DNA of 64,000 nucleotides from an uncultured Burkholderiales bacterium (lineage in GTDB: Bacteria; Pseudomonadota; Gammaproteobacteria; Burkholderiales; Burkholderiaceae_C), in the NCBI GenBank assembly GCA_903832625.1, contig CAILCI010000088.1:1-64000 (forward strand), written 5' to 3'. Under the pieces are notes generated by a model. It saw only the letters and a program-made list of their open reading frames with translations, had not been told where the DNA came from and made no database searches. Below, one piece after another: positions 40,603 through 49,262 of the stretch. Position 1 is the stretch's first letter, and the number at the start of each line of letters is the position of its first letter. The position numbers and the translations under genes were made by a program.

Positions 40603-41649
40603 TCATAGAGTCTGTTCAGACGCTTGAATTTTCTCAAGCATCCTAGGGTTTTTACCTATTAGACCGTGTTGTCCGGCAAGCTCCAGCGCTTGTGACATGG
40701 TTTGCATGCCCAAAGCGGCGCCTGTTTGCATGGCACTCTGGAGCTGACTGGTTTTGCCTTCTTTGATCAGATGGCGAACGGCGTGGGTGGCGCTCAATGT
40801 TTCAAAAACGGCATGACGCGCTTGCCCGTTGGGGCTGGGGTGGAGTTCTTGCGAAACAATACCAATCAGCGCCTCGCTGAGTTGGCTGCGAATCCAGTTT
40901 TTTTCTGCGCCCGCAAACACATCGATGATGCGCTCCACACTCGATGCGGCGCTGCGCGTGTGAAGGCTCGCCAGCACCAAATGACCTGTTTCGGCGGCGG
41001 TCAAAGCGAGTTGAATGGTTTCATGATCGCGCATTTCGCCGACCAAAATCACATCCGGGTCTTCGCGTAAAACGGCGCGCAAAGCCGCTGCAAAGCTGGG
41101 GCTGTGCAGGCCGATTTCGCGCTGTGTGATTAAACTTTGCTGGCTGATGTGGACAAACTCGATGGGGTCTTCCAAGGTCACGATGTGCAAGGCCTCGTGG
41201 GTGTTGAGGTGTTGCACCAACGCCGCCAAGGTGGTCGATTTGCCGCTGCCCGTGGCACCTGTGACCAAAAGCAAACCCTTGTGGTTCAACCATTGCGTCA
41301 ACACGGGCGGCGCATGCAGCTGACTCAGTGTGGGCAAGCGGCTGCGCAAGATACGAAACGTCGCACCGCAGCCTAGGCTGTGTTGAAAGACATGTGCGCG
41401 AAAGCGTCCTAAAGCAGGCACTTCGCAGGCAAAATCTAGCGCTAGTTGGTGTTGCCAACGCTGCACGTCGTTTGCACTCATGCAAGCGGTTAAGCTGGCG
41501 TGAAGCCAAGACTGCTCTAGGACGAGCGAAGCATCTTTTAAACGCTGGAGTTTGCCCCTCACGCGCACCCAAGGCGCTTGTCCTGAACGCAGATGCAAAT
41601 CAGAGGCATCACAGGCAACGGCAAAGGCGAGAAGGTCATAGAAAGTCAT
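40603..41649 (-). CDS. pilT: PilT-type retraction ATPase (diverged)
   Basis: 348 residues. Hexameric ATPase that retracts type IV pili from the cytoplasmic face. Walker A is VTGATGSGKSTT, the Asp box is TLEDPIEFVH, Walker B is DVILVGEMRDHET, the His box is GHLVLASLHT, and the PilT-specific AIRNLIRE motif reads AVRHLIKEGK. The N-terminal PAS-like region is less conserved than usual. Its start faces the yggS start with only four bases between, so each gene's promoter must lie in the other's coding sequence. Confidence 0.88.
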   Translation of the reverse strand: MTFYDLLAFAVACDASDLHLRSGQAPWVRVRGKLQRLKDASLVLEQSWLHASLTACMSANDVQRWQHQLALDFACEVPALGRFRAHVFQHSLGCGATFRILRSRLPTLSQLHAPPVLTQWLNHKGLLLVTGATGSGKSTTLAALVQHLNTHEALHIVTLEDPIEFVHISQQSLITQREIGLHSPSFAAALRAVLREDPDVILVGEMRDHETIQLALTAAETGHLVLASLHTRSAASSVERIIDVFAGAEKNWIRSQLSEALIGIVSQELHPSPNGQARHAVFETLSATHAVRHLIKEGKTSQLQSAMQTGAALGMQTMSQALELAGQHGLIGKNPRMLEKIQASEQTL

Positions 41650-41653
41650 AGCG

Positions 41654-42355
41654 ATGAGTCACTTGGAAAACAATTTGCAAACCGTTCAGCAACGGATAGA
41701 AAACGCCTGCCTTGCCAGTGCACGCGATGTCGCGTCCATCCAACTGCTGGCGGTTTCCAAGACCGTGTCCGCGCAAACCGTGCAAGCCTTGGCTGAGCTG
41801 GGCGTGCGTGATTTTGGAGAAAACTACATCCAAGAAGGCCTAGACAAAATCAATGCCCTCGCAGGCGTGGCTCACATTCAGCCGCTGCGCTGGTACTGCA
41901 TCGGGCCGGTGCAAAGCAACAAAACCAAATGGGTGGCCGAGAAGTTTGACTGGGTGCTCAGCGTTGATCGCTTAAAAATCGCACAGCGCCTCAACGACCA
42001 ACGCCCCGAACACTTGCCGCCATTGCAGGTCTGTTTACAAGTCAACGTGGACGCAGGCGTTAACAAATCCGGATTGAGCCCACAAGACGTCTCTGCGCTG
42101 GCGCTGGAGGTCTCTCAACTGGAGCGTTTGTGTCTGCGTGGTTTGATGACGATTCCAGAACCCCAAACATGTTTCGAAGATCAGTTGGCTGTGCATCAAC
42201 GCACCCGCGCATTGTTCGATGAAATCCAAGCCAAGCACAGCTTTGCTCAGTGGGACACGCTGTCCATGGGCATGACCGCCGATTTAGAGGCAGCAGTGCA
42301 AGCAGGCAGCACCTTGTTGCGCATAGGGACGGCGCTGTTTGGCTCGCGGAATTAG
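41654..42355 (+). CDS. Pyridoxal phosphate homeostasis protein, YggS/PROSC family
   Basis: 233 residues. Single-domain alanine-racemase fold that binds PLP on Lys36 in LLAVSKTVSA. GENYIQEGLDKI, WYCIGPVQSNKTKW, VNVDAGVNKSGL and LSMGMTADLEAAVQAGSTLLRIGTALFG are conserved. It regulates PLP availability and amino-acid balance. It is divergent from pilT, the standard neighbourhood in many proteobacteria. Confidence 0.95.
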   Translation: MSHLENNLQTVQQRIENACLASARDVASIQLLAVSKTVSAQTVQALAELGVRDFGENYIQEGLDKINALAGVAHIQPLRWYCIGPVQSNKTKWVAEKFDWVLSVDRLKIAQRLNDQRPEHLPPLQVCLQVNVDAGVNKSGLSPQDVSALALEVSQLERLCLRGLMTIPEPQTCFEDQLAVHQRTRALFDEIQAKHSFAQWDTLSMGMTADLEAAVQAGSTLLRIGTALFGSRN

Positions 42356-42462
42356 CCTTTTTATATTGATAAACCGTTATTTATACGATAAAGGTTAAAA
42401 TTTATCCCGCTCGTGTCGATAGATAGTACTGGCGAGTCGACGCCGATTTAGACGGGAAAGTC

Positions 42463-43542
42463 ATGAAAAGAACCTTGTTTTTAGCCTCTGTGTTTAAGCA
42501 CAAAGGCGCAGTCACTGGCTTTGTGGTGGCCGCCAGCTTGCTTGGCTTTGGGATTCATTTGCTGTCTTCATCGCTGGAGCAGGTGTTGCAAATGTATACC
42601 TTTGTGCCCGCCAGCATTGGCTTTAGCTTGATTTTGTTGAGCTGGGGACTGGTGACACGCCAGCTCACAGCGGTGGCCAAAGTGGTGAGTCGCCAAGAAG
42701 GTTTTGTGTGCTATCACCGAGGGCGAAATGAGTTGATCGAAGTGCCGAATTACCGCTTTTCAGAACATCTCAGCCGCACACTGCGTGGCTTGTGGGTTGA
42801 AAACACGCCGCTCAAAAAAGTCTGGAATGATGATCCTTTGTCGGCCACATTCAAGCACGATGAGAAGGCTGGCACGTTTCAAAAGCGCGACACCGAGTCG
42901 GGGCAAGTGGTGGCCGAATTGGCGGAGTTCTTTGTGTTGCGCAAACTCGGCCAGCATTTGGGGGAGTATTTCAATCCAGAAGACTTTCTCGATGGTGGCT
43001 TGAAACAGTTGCCCCGAGAAAAACTGCCCAAAACCTTGTTGCAAAACCGAGTGCTTGAGATGCTCACCCAGCCTTGGCAAGAGCGCGGCGAGGTCACGCT
43101 CAACGAGACGGTGAAACGCTTGACGCAGTTTGATGTGGTCGTTCCTGCTGGCGGCAAAATTCAGCGACTCAAGCCCAATGTGATTGAGATTGAAACGCCC
43201 GCGTTTCGCATGGTGCTCACCGTTACGGCCACCAATTACACCGTCAAACTGCCCGACAACTTCGCACGCTTGTACCTGGGCGAGGCCAGCGCCAAAGATG
43301 TGCAGTACTTCCAAGTCAAGCTCAAGGTGCAAGCGCAGTTCAATGGGGCGGCGCTGCTTACCCAAGACGGCTGGGAAGACTACGGCTGGCTCACAGCCTT
43401 CATTGAGGAATTGGAGGAAGACTTTTCGCGCCAAGCCTTTCTCAAACAAATCGAATGGCAGCGCACCACCGCCGTGGCGCGGGTGCTCATGAATGCGCAA
43501 AGCATGGCCGCACAGCAAGCGGCGACCAAGACCAAGGTTTAA
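42463..43542 (+). CDS. Membrane-anchored protein of unknown function
   Basis: 359 residues with two hydrophobic helices at about 15-35 and 45-65, and a ~290-residue cytoplasmic part rich in charged residues. I recognise no domain. It stands alone on its strand after a short AT-rich gap holding imperfect repeats (GATAAA at 42369-42374 and TTTATC at 42401-42406). The stop codon overlaps the convergent glcD stop within TTAA. Confidence 0.7.
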   Translation: MKRTLFLASVFKHKGAVTGFVVAASLLGFGIHLLSSSLEQVLQMYTFVPASIGFSLILLSWGLVTRQLTAVAKVVSRQEGFVCYHRGRNELIEVPNYRFSEHLSRTLRGLWVENTPLKKVWNDDPLSATFKHDEKAGTFQKRDTESGQVVAELAEFFVLRKLGQHLGEYFNPEDFLDGGLKQLPREKLPKTLLQNRVLEMLTQPWQERGEVTLNETVKRLTQFDVVVPAGGKIQRLKPNVIEIETPAFRMVLTVTATNYTVKLPDNFARLYLGEASAKDVQYFQVKLKVQAQFNGAALLTQDGWEDYGWLTAFIEELEEDFSRQAFLKQIEWQRTTAVARVLMNAQSMAAQQAATKTKV

Positions 43543-45032
43543 AACCGAGGCAAATCCGGGTGCTTGATCTGCCCCGCCCGCACCAGCATCTTGCCGTATT
43601 CGGCACAGCGGTGTAGCGTGGGAATGACTTTGCCGGGGTTGAGCAAGCCCTTGGCGTCAAAGGCGCGTTTGATGCCAAACATTTGTTCGTTTTCGTCAGC
43701 GCTGAACTGCACGCACATGCTGTTGACTTTTTCAATGCCCACGCCGTGCTCGCCCGTGACCGTGCCGCCCATGGCCACGCTGGTCTCCAAAATGTCGGCA
43801 CCAAACTGCTCGCAGCGGTGCATTTGATCGGCGTCGTTGGCGTCGAACAAAATGAGCGGGTGCAAGTTGCCGTCGCCCGCGTGAAACACGTTGAGGCAGC
43901 GCAGTTGGTATTTCTTCTCCATCTCGGCAATGGCTTGCAAAATGTCGGCCAAGCGTTTGCGCGGAATGGTGGAGTCCATGCACATGTAGTCCGGGCTGAT
44001 GCGTCCCGAAGCGGGGAAGGCGTTTTTGCGGCCGCTCCAAAACTTCAGGCGTTGCGCTTCGTCGCGACTCACGGTGATGGCTGTCGCTCCGCAGCGGCGC
44101 AAGACCTCGCTCATACGGCCAATTTCTTCTTCGACCTCTTCCGGTGTGCCGTCGCTTTCACACAGCAAAATGGCTTCGGCATCCAAGTCGTAGCCCGCTT
44201 GTACAAAGTCTTCCACGGCCACGGTCATGGGTTTGTCCATCATCTCTAAGCCTGCGGGAATGATGCCGGCGGCAATCACTTCGGCCACGGCGTCGCCGGC
44301 TTTGCGAATGTCGTCAAAACTGGCCATGATGCAGCGTGCCAATTGGGGCTTGGGAATGAGCTTGACGGTGACTTCGGTGGTCACAGCCAACATGCCCTCG
44401 CTGCCCACCACCAGCGGCAACAAATCCAAACCCGGTGTGTCCAAGGCGGTGCTGCCGAACTCAATCGGTTCACCTTCAACGGTAAAACCCTTGACCTTGA
44501 GCACGTTGTGCACCGTCAGACCGTATTTGAGGCAATGCACGCCACCAGAGTTTTCGGCCACATTGCCGCCAATGGTGCAAGCAATTTGGCTGGATGGGTC
44601 GGGTGCGTAATACAGCCCAAAAGGCGCAGCCGCTTCGCTGATGGCCAAATTGCGCACCCCGCATTGCACAACGGCGGTGCGGCTGTGCGCGTCGATGCTC
44701 AGTATTTGGTTGAATTTGGCCAGTGACAAGGTGACGCCTTCGGTGTGCGGCATGGCGCCGCCCGACAAACCTGTGCCTGCGCCGCGCGCCACCACGGGCA
44801 CGTCTATGGCGTGGCAGGCTTTGAGCACGCCTTGGACTTGCGCATAGGTTTCGGGCAAGGCCACGCACATGGGTCGCGCGCGGTAGGCGGTGAGGCCGTC
44901 GCATTCGTAAGGCACGGTGTCTTCCGTGGTGTAGAGCAGCGCGTGATCTGGCAAAACATTGCGCAGCGCCTGCACCACTTGCGCTTGGCGCTCGGCACGT
45001 TCAAAAGCGGGGAGAGGTTGGGGGGCGTTCAT
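43539..45032 (-). CDS. glcD: FAD-linked oxidase, glycolate oxidase GlcD type
   Basis: 497 residues from the ATG at 45032. A GTG at 45041 is possible. FAD-binding PCMH domain with VPVVARGAGTGLSGGAMP and IGGNVAENSGGVHCLKYGLT, and a C-terminal cap ending VGIEKVNSMCVQF. It oxidises a 2-hydroxy acid such as glycolate or D-lactate. The partner subunits glcE and glcF would be expected upstream or elsewhere but are not in this window. A LysR gene follows on the same side. Confidence 0.92.
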   Translation of the reverse strand: MNAPQPLPAFERAERQAQVVQALRNVLPDHALLYTTEDTVPYECDGLTAYRARPMCVALPETYAQVQGVLKACHAIDVPVVARGAGTGLSGGAMPHTEGVTLSLAKFNQILSIDAHSRTAVVQCGVRNLAISEAAAPFGLYYAPDPSSQIACTIGGNVAENSGGVHCLKYGLTVHNVLKVKGFTVEGEPIEFGSTALDTPGLDLLPLVVGSEGMLAVTTEVTVKLIPKPQLARCIMASFDDIRKAGDAVAEVIAAGIIPAGLEMMDKPMTVAVEDFVQAGYDLDAEAILLCESDGTPEEVEEEIGRMSEVLRRCGATAITVSRDEAQRLKFWSGRKNAFPASGRISPDYMCMDSTIPRKRLADILQAIAEMEKKYQLRCLNVFHAGDGNLHPLILFDANDADQMHRCEQFGADILETSVAMGGTVTGEHGVGIEKVNSMCVQFSADENEQMFGIKRAFDAKGLLNPGKVIPTLHRCAEYGKMLVRAGQIKHPDLPRF

Positions 45033-45104
45033 GCCTGACACTTTAAGGCAAATTCAGGCGGACTGGCGTGAAGAAACTTTCACGCTCTGTTGAACCCAAT
45101 GGTG

Positions 45105-45980
45105 TCAAGGCACGGCTTTTTGCAGCCACTCGGCAAACGCGGCGCATTCCCAGCGGTCCATTGCACCAGTGCGCCAGCACAAATAGTGGCCGTGCGGGCT
45201 CGGAACTTGGCGTGGAAAGAGGCGAACCAAGGTGCCGTTTTCCAGCCATGGCGCGCCGAGCTTTAAGCGCACCAAGCCAATGCCCAAGCCTTGTGCAGCG
45301 GCGTCGCACATCAGGCCAATGTCGTTGAAGCTGGAGCCATCGGCGGGTTCAGGCCAATCGAGTTCGTGCGCCGCAAACCAGGTGCGCCACGGCTCCAAAG
45401 GGCTGCGCAGCAAGGTGGCGTCGATCAAGTCTTGCGGTGTGTCAAACGGTCCGTGTTCGCGGATGTAGGCGGGTGAGGCCAAGGGCGTCACGTCGTCTTT
45501 CATGAGGCAGACATGTTCCACATCGGCATAGCGGCCCGTGCCAAAGCGGATGGTCAAATCGGCATCTTCGGCCACCACGTCCAAGAGCGGAATGCTGACT
45601 TGCAAGGTGATGTCAATTTCGGGATAGGCTTCGGCAAATTGGCGCAAACGTGGCATCAGAATGGAGCGCGCAAAAGTCGGCGTGACGGCCAGACGCAGCT
45701 TGCGTTTGCTGGCGTTGGTCGCGCCGTCTTTGCCGGGAAAACGCTCCAAAATGCTCAGGCCTTCGCGCACATGCGCCAAGTATTCACTGCCTTCGGTGGT
45801 GAGGGAAAAATCGGCGCGGCCAAACAACTTGACCCCCAAAAGCTGCTCCAACTGCTTGACGCGGTGGCTGACTGCGCTGGGCGTGACGCATAACTCCTCG
45901 GCGGCTTGGGTGACCGAGCGCAAGCGCGCCAGTGCCTCAAAGGTGAGCAAACACTGGATGGGCGGAATGCGACTGGTCAT
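45105..45980 (-). CDS. LysR-family regulator, GcvA-like
   Basis: 291 residues. The N-terminal PIQCLLTFEALARLRSVTQAAEELCVTPSAVSHRVKQLE is the GcvA/AmpR-type winged helix. The effector domain ends with VPSPHGHYLCWR, typical of this subgroup. It lies 9 bases downstream of purU in the same direction and upstream of glcD. A hairpin GCGTGAA/TTCACGC (45066-45085) without a T run lies after its stop. Confidence 0.9.
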   Translation of the reverse strand: MTSRIPPIQCLLTFEALARLRSVTQAAEELCVTPSAVSHRVKQLEQLLGVKLFGRADFSLTTEGSEYLAHVREGLSILERFPGKDGATNASKRKLRLAVTPTFARSILMPRLRQFAEAYPEIDITLQVSIPLLDVVAEDADLTIRFGTGRYADVEHVCLMKDDVTPLASPAYIREHGPFDTPQDLIDATLLRSPLEPWRTWFAAHELDWPEPADGSSFNDIGLMCDAAAQGLGIGLVRLKLGAPWLENGTLVRLFPRQVPSPHGHYLCWRTGAMDRWECAAFAEWLQKAVP

Positions 45981-45989
45981 GCCACGGTG

Positions 45990-46835
45990 TTATTTGAAAA
46001 TCACCGTTTTGTGGCCGTTGATGAGCACCCGATGCTCGCTGTGCCATTTGACAGCCCGCGCCAGCACTTGGCTCTCGGTGTCGCGGCCTTGCGTGGTGAG
46101 GTCTTCCACGGTTTTGCTGTGGTCTACCCGCGCCACGTCTTGCTCGATGATCGGGCCTTCGTCCAAGTCAGCGGTCACATAGTGCGCCGTTGCGCCAATG
46201 AGCTTGACGCCACGGTCATGCGCTTGGTAATAGGGTTTGGCACCTTTGAAGCTGGGCAAAAAGCTGTGGTGAATGTTGATGGCGCGACCCGCCAATTTGC
46301 TGCACAAATCGTCGCTCAAAATTTGCATGTAGCGCGCCAACACCACCAACTCCGCGCCTTCGGCTTGGATGATTTCGTACTGCTTGGCCTCGCCCTGCGC
46401 CTTGGTGGCAGCGGTGACAGGGATGTGATGAAACGGCACGTTGTAGCTCGCCGCCAGTTGGTAGAACTCGCGGTGGTTGCTGACAATGGCGCGAATGTCC
46501 AGCGGCAACAAACCGCTTTTCCAGCGAAACAGCAAGTCGTTGAGGCAATGCCCTTCTTTGCTGACAAAGATCACGGTGCGCATGGGCTGGGTGGTGTCGT
46601 GCAGACTCCAGCGCATGTTGAACTGATCGGCCAAGCCTTGAATTTGGCTGCGCAAATCGTCTTGACTCAAGCTGTCGCAGGCGAACTGCACGCGCATGAA
46701 AAACAAGCCCGTGGCGTGGTCGTTGTATTGCGCCGCTTCTTCGATGTTGCCGTTGCGTTCCAGCAAAAAGCCAGACACGGCGTGCACGATGCCCGTTCGG
46801 TCGGGGCAGGACAAATTCAAAATGTATGCAGTCAT
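45990..46835 (-). CDS. purU: Formyltetrahydrofolate deformylase
   Basis: 281 residues from the ATG at 46835. It hydrolyses 10-formyl-THF to formate and THF, balancing one-carbon pools. N-terminal ACT domain (YILNLSCPDRTGIVHAVSGFLLERNGNI) and a C-terminal formyltransferase domain with the catalytic set Asn, His, Asp in NIHHSFLPSFKGAKPY and TADLDEGPIIEQD. The neighbouring GcvA-like LysR fits a glycine/one-carbon theme. Confidence 0.95.
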   Translation of the reverse strand: MTAYILNLSCPDRTGIVHAVSGFLLERNGNIEEAAQYNDHATGLFFMRVQFACDSLSQDDLRSQIQGLADQFNMRWSLHDTTQPMRTVIFVSKEGHCLNDLLFRWKSGLLPLDIRAIVSNHREFYQLAASYNVPFHHIPVTAATKAQGEAKQYEIIQAEGAELVVLARYMQILSDDLCSKLAGRAINIHHSFLPSFKGAKPYYQAHDRGVKLIGATAHYVTADLDEGPIIEQDVARVDHSKTVEDLTTQGRDTESQVLARAVKWHSEHRVLINGHKTVIFK

Positions 46836-46930
46836 GTGCACATTGTAGGTTTTGTGCATGACCCGCTGTCCGCCAACTTGTCGCCTAAGGTCGGTGGCAC
46901 GCCCAGCTGTAGCTGGGGCTGGTTCGCCGT

Positions 46931-47212
46931 TTAGTGCACGACGAGCGGGTTTTGCGCCAATTCGGTGTAGCCCGCCAAGGTTTCTTCTACCTCTTCTTGG
47001 GTGGGAGAATTTTCTTGCCAAGCGCGAAGATGGACTTGAAACTGCTCCGCCCAAGAGCCTTCGAGGTAGATTTCTTTGCCCGTGCGCTTGTCCACAATTT
47101 CAAAGCCGTGGCGCGACAAGCCCGGAACATCTTCGCGCACAGGCGCTAAGGCCATATCAGGCATCTGAAGATGCATGACCGAAAAGCTGTCTGAGTTGTA
47201 AAGTATGTCCAT
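46931..47212 (-). CDS. DUF3567 family protein
   Basis: 93 residues. MDILYNSDSFSVMHLQMPD, then RHGFEIVDKRTGKEIYLEGSWAEQF and a C-terminal SPTQEEVEETLAGYTELAQNPLVVH match a small Burkholderiales-specific family of unknown function. It precedes purU on the same strand, separated by a GC hairpin (CCCAGCT 46902-46908, AGCTGGG 46911-46917). Confidence 0.85.
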   Translation of the reverse strand: MDILYNSDSFSVMHLQMPDMALAPVREDVPGLSRHGFEIVDKRTGKEIYLEGSWAEQFQVHLRAWQENSPTQEEVEETLAGYTELAQNPLVVH

Positions 47213-47263
47213 GTGTCATTCCTATGAGCCCGCCTCTAGCATATCGGTTTTAAATACACTTTT

Positions 47264-48379
47264 TCAAGGGGCGGGTTTTTCCGCATTCTTGAGAAGTTGA
47301 TCGACAGCATCGCCGTTGGCATTGGTGATGCGCAGCCGAACGGGTAAAAACCCTAGCTGTGGCGCAAACCACAACTCGATGTGTTGGTCAAATTCCCGCC
47401 GAGGTGCGCGGTTGAGTTTGATGGCCGGGATCTGCCCGTAAGGCAAATCCAGAACTTCTTCCTGCCCCACCACAAATTGCCAAACTTCTGCCTCGCGTTG
47501 GGACGCGGTTTGAAACGACAACACCGTGCCTGCGGGATAGCGCGTCGGATCTCCCGCCAACAAGCTGCTGAGTTGCAACACAATGCTCAATCGGTCTTGC
47601 GCTCCTTTGAGCAGTGGTGCATCGGGCGAATTGGCGCTGAAGCTGATGATGCCTTTGTCACGCTGGAAATGCGCGGCCAACTCGCTGCGGGTTTTGTCGC
47701 CAAAACGCTCGGGGCTCAAGCCTTCATCGCCCAGAGTGCCACGGCTAGTTTGTATTCGCGAGCCCAATAAAAAAGCGCCAACCTCGAGTCGCGCCTCGTA
47801 GTGTGAGGCGTTGGTTTTCCATAAAAGCTCTGCCCACGCGGAGTAATTGAAGCCCTTGGCAATGCCTTTGACGTCATAGCTCAACAAAGCGCTGGGTGGC
47901 GGTGCGTAGTGGGTTATTTCCAATTGCGCTTCGCTGGGGTGTTGACGGTTAAACGGCGGTAAATCAACACCAGATGCGCTGCGCGCGGGCAAGCTGACCG
48001 ACGCTGTGAGTGAAGGATCGGACAGGTCGATGGGCGCGCTAACCGTTGGCGATGTGAGCGCTTGTGATTCAGCGATTGGTGCGGGGCGGTTATTTGAGTT
48101 GCTTGGGCTGGTCGTCAGTTCTTGCGTTGGCGTGTGGGTTTTTTTAGCAACTTGAGCCACGGGCTTTGTGTTGCGCGCATTGGGTTTGGCGGCTGAATTT
48201 GCAAGGAGCTCTATCGACACTTGTCGCGTTTCAAAACGCAGCGGCTCACGTTGTGGCGAAGCTTGGGGCGACCCGTGCAATTGGGCGTTGCCCAATACAA
48301 AAAGATGCACCAGCAGCACCAAACCTAGCAAAGCCAAGCCATGCGCAGGCCGCAGTCGCGTGTGTGGCTTGCCCAGCAT
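47264..48379 (-). CDS. DUF3108-domain protein
   Basis: 371 residues from the ATG at 48379, which overlaps the IclR stop (TGATG). One N-terminal membrane helix (about 12-32) precedes a Pro/Ser/Asn-rich periplasmic linker and a C-terminal DUF3108 domain (from about 165: LLSYDVKGIAKGFNYSAWAELLWKTNASHYEARLEVGAF ... LWFAPQLGFLPVRLRI). It is probably anchored to the inner membrane and faces the periplasm. The function is unknown for the family. Confidence 0.82.
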   Translation of the reverse strand: MLGKPHTRLRPAHGLALLGLVLLVHLFVLGNAQLHGSPQASPQREPLRFETRQVSIELLANSAAKPNARNTKPVAQVAKKTHTPTQELTTSPSNSNNRPAPIAESQALTSPTVSAPIDLSDPSLTASVSLPARSASGVDLPPFNRQHPSEAQLEITHYAPPPSALLSYDVKGIAKGFNYSAWAELLWKTNASHYEARLEVGAFLLGSRIQTSRGTLGDEGLSPERFGDKTRSELAAHFQRDKGIISFSANSPDAPLLKGAQDRLSIVLQLSSLLAGDPTRYPAGTVLSFQTASQREAEVWQFVVGQEEVLDLPYGQIPAIKLNRAPRREFDQHIELWFAPQLGFLPVRLRITNANGDAVDQLLKNAEKPAP

Positions 48380-49173
48380 CAGTGCCCCAAGTCGTGACTG
48401 AGGTTTTGTGCGGCTTGGCGGAGCAATTGGGCGGGGCGGCCTTGCCAATTGGCGTCAAAGCTCGATGCCGGTCCCAAGGACACCATGCCCAGCGCCAAAT
48501 GGCTGTCCGAGTCAAACACCGGCGCACAAAAACCCACCACGCCCGGCAGCAATGAATCCACCACACGCGCAATGCCTTGCTGGCGCACTTCGTCCAACAG
48601 GGCTTTGACTTGTGCCTGATTTTGCGGAATGTCGGCGCGCTTGATTTTTTGGGCGCTGGCCAGTTCGGTTTTGATCATGGGCGCGACCAAGTCACGCGGC
48701 ATGAAGGCGGCAAAACAGCGTCCTGTGGCTGAAGACAGCAGCGGCATCACATCGCCCAAACGCAACACCGACATGGCGTGCGGCGACTCTTGCCAATGCA
48801 CGATGGTCGGGCCTTGATTGCCCCACACCGCCAAGGCCACGGTGTGGCCAATGGCCGACATCAGTTCCGGCACACGCTCACGCGCCAACTTGACGGGATC
48901 GAGCCGAGATAATGCCGCCAAGCCCAATTGCAGCGAGGCAGCACCCAAGTCATAGCGCGTGGTGGCGCTGTCTTGACTGACCAAGCCGAGCCGCTGAAAA
49001 CTCACCAAATAGCGATGCGCTTTGGCCGCGCTCATGCCCGCGAGTGCTGCCAAATCGCGCAGCATCAAAGGCCCCTCGGCTTTGGCGAGGACTTGCAGCA
49101 GATCAAAACCCACTTCAACAGATTGGATGCCTGCGCGTTCTTTCATGTTTTCTCTCATAGCGTCGGGTCGCAT
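48379..49173 (-). CDS. IclR-family transcriptional regulator
   Basis: 264 residues. N-terminal winged HTH (RDLAALAGMSAAKAHRYLVSFQRLGLV) and C-terminal effector-binding domain (GNQGPTIVHWQES, SSATGRCFAAF, GVVGFCAPVFDSDSHLALGMVSLG). The start may be at 49173, 49158 or 49146. It is divergent from a FAH-family gene with an inverted repeat between them, so it likely controls that gene. It is coupled to the downstream DUF3108 gene. Confidence 0.92.
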   Translation of the reverse strand: MRPDAMRENMKERAGIQSVEVGFDLLQVLAKAEGPLMLRDLAALAGMSAAKAHRYLVSFQRLGLVSQDSATTRYDLGAASLQLGLAALSRLDPVKLARERVPELMSAIGHTVALAVWGNQGPTIVHWQESPHAMSVLRLGDVMPLLSSATGRCFAAFMPRDLVAPMIKTELASAQKIKRADIPQNQAQVKALLDEVRQQGIARVVDSLLPGVVGFCAPVFDSDSHLALGMVSLGPASSFDANWQGRPAQLLRQAAQNLSHDLGH

Positions 49174-49196
49174 ATCTTATAGAATTGCGCTTTCAG

Positions 49197-49234
49197 AATT
49201 ACGTTTAGGTAAACAGATTTATCGATACGTAATT
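49197..49234. promoter_or_regulatory. Inverted repeat in the iclR-FAH intergenic region
   Basis: AATTACGT (49197-49204) and ACGTAATT (49227-49234) are exact reverse complements whose centres are 30 bases apart, about three helical turns. They lie midway between the divergent IclR gene and the FAH-family gene. This is a good candidate operator for the IclR-type regulator. Confidence 0.55.
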
Positions 49235-49262
49235 TTGCGCCTCGCACAACAAGGAGACACAC

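Noticed and set aside
42760-43518. 252-codon minus-strand open frame opposite the unknown membrane protein
   Set aside because: The plus-strand frame has membrane helices, a normal start and an end that abuts glcD. The minus frame is a compositional shadow.
45066-45085. Hairpin GCGTGAA/TTCACGC between glcD and LysR as an intrinsic terminator
   Set aside because: The stem is good, but there is no T run on either strand, so terminator function is not supported.
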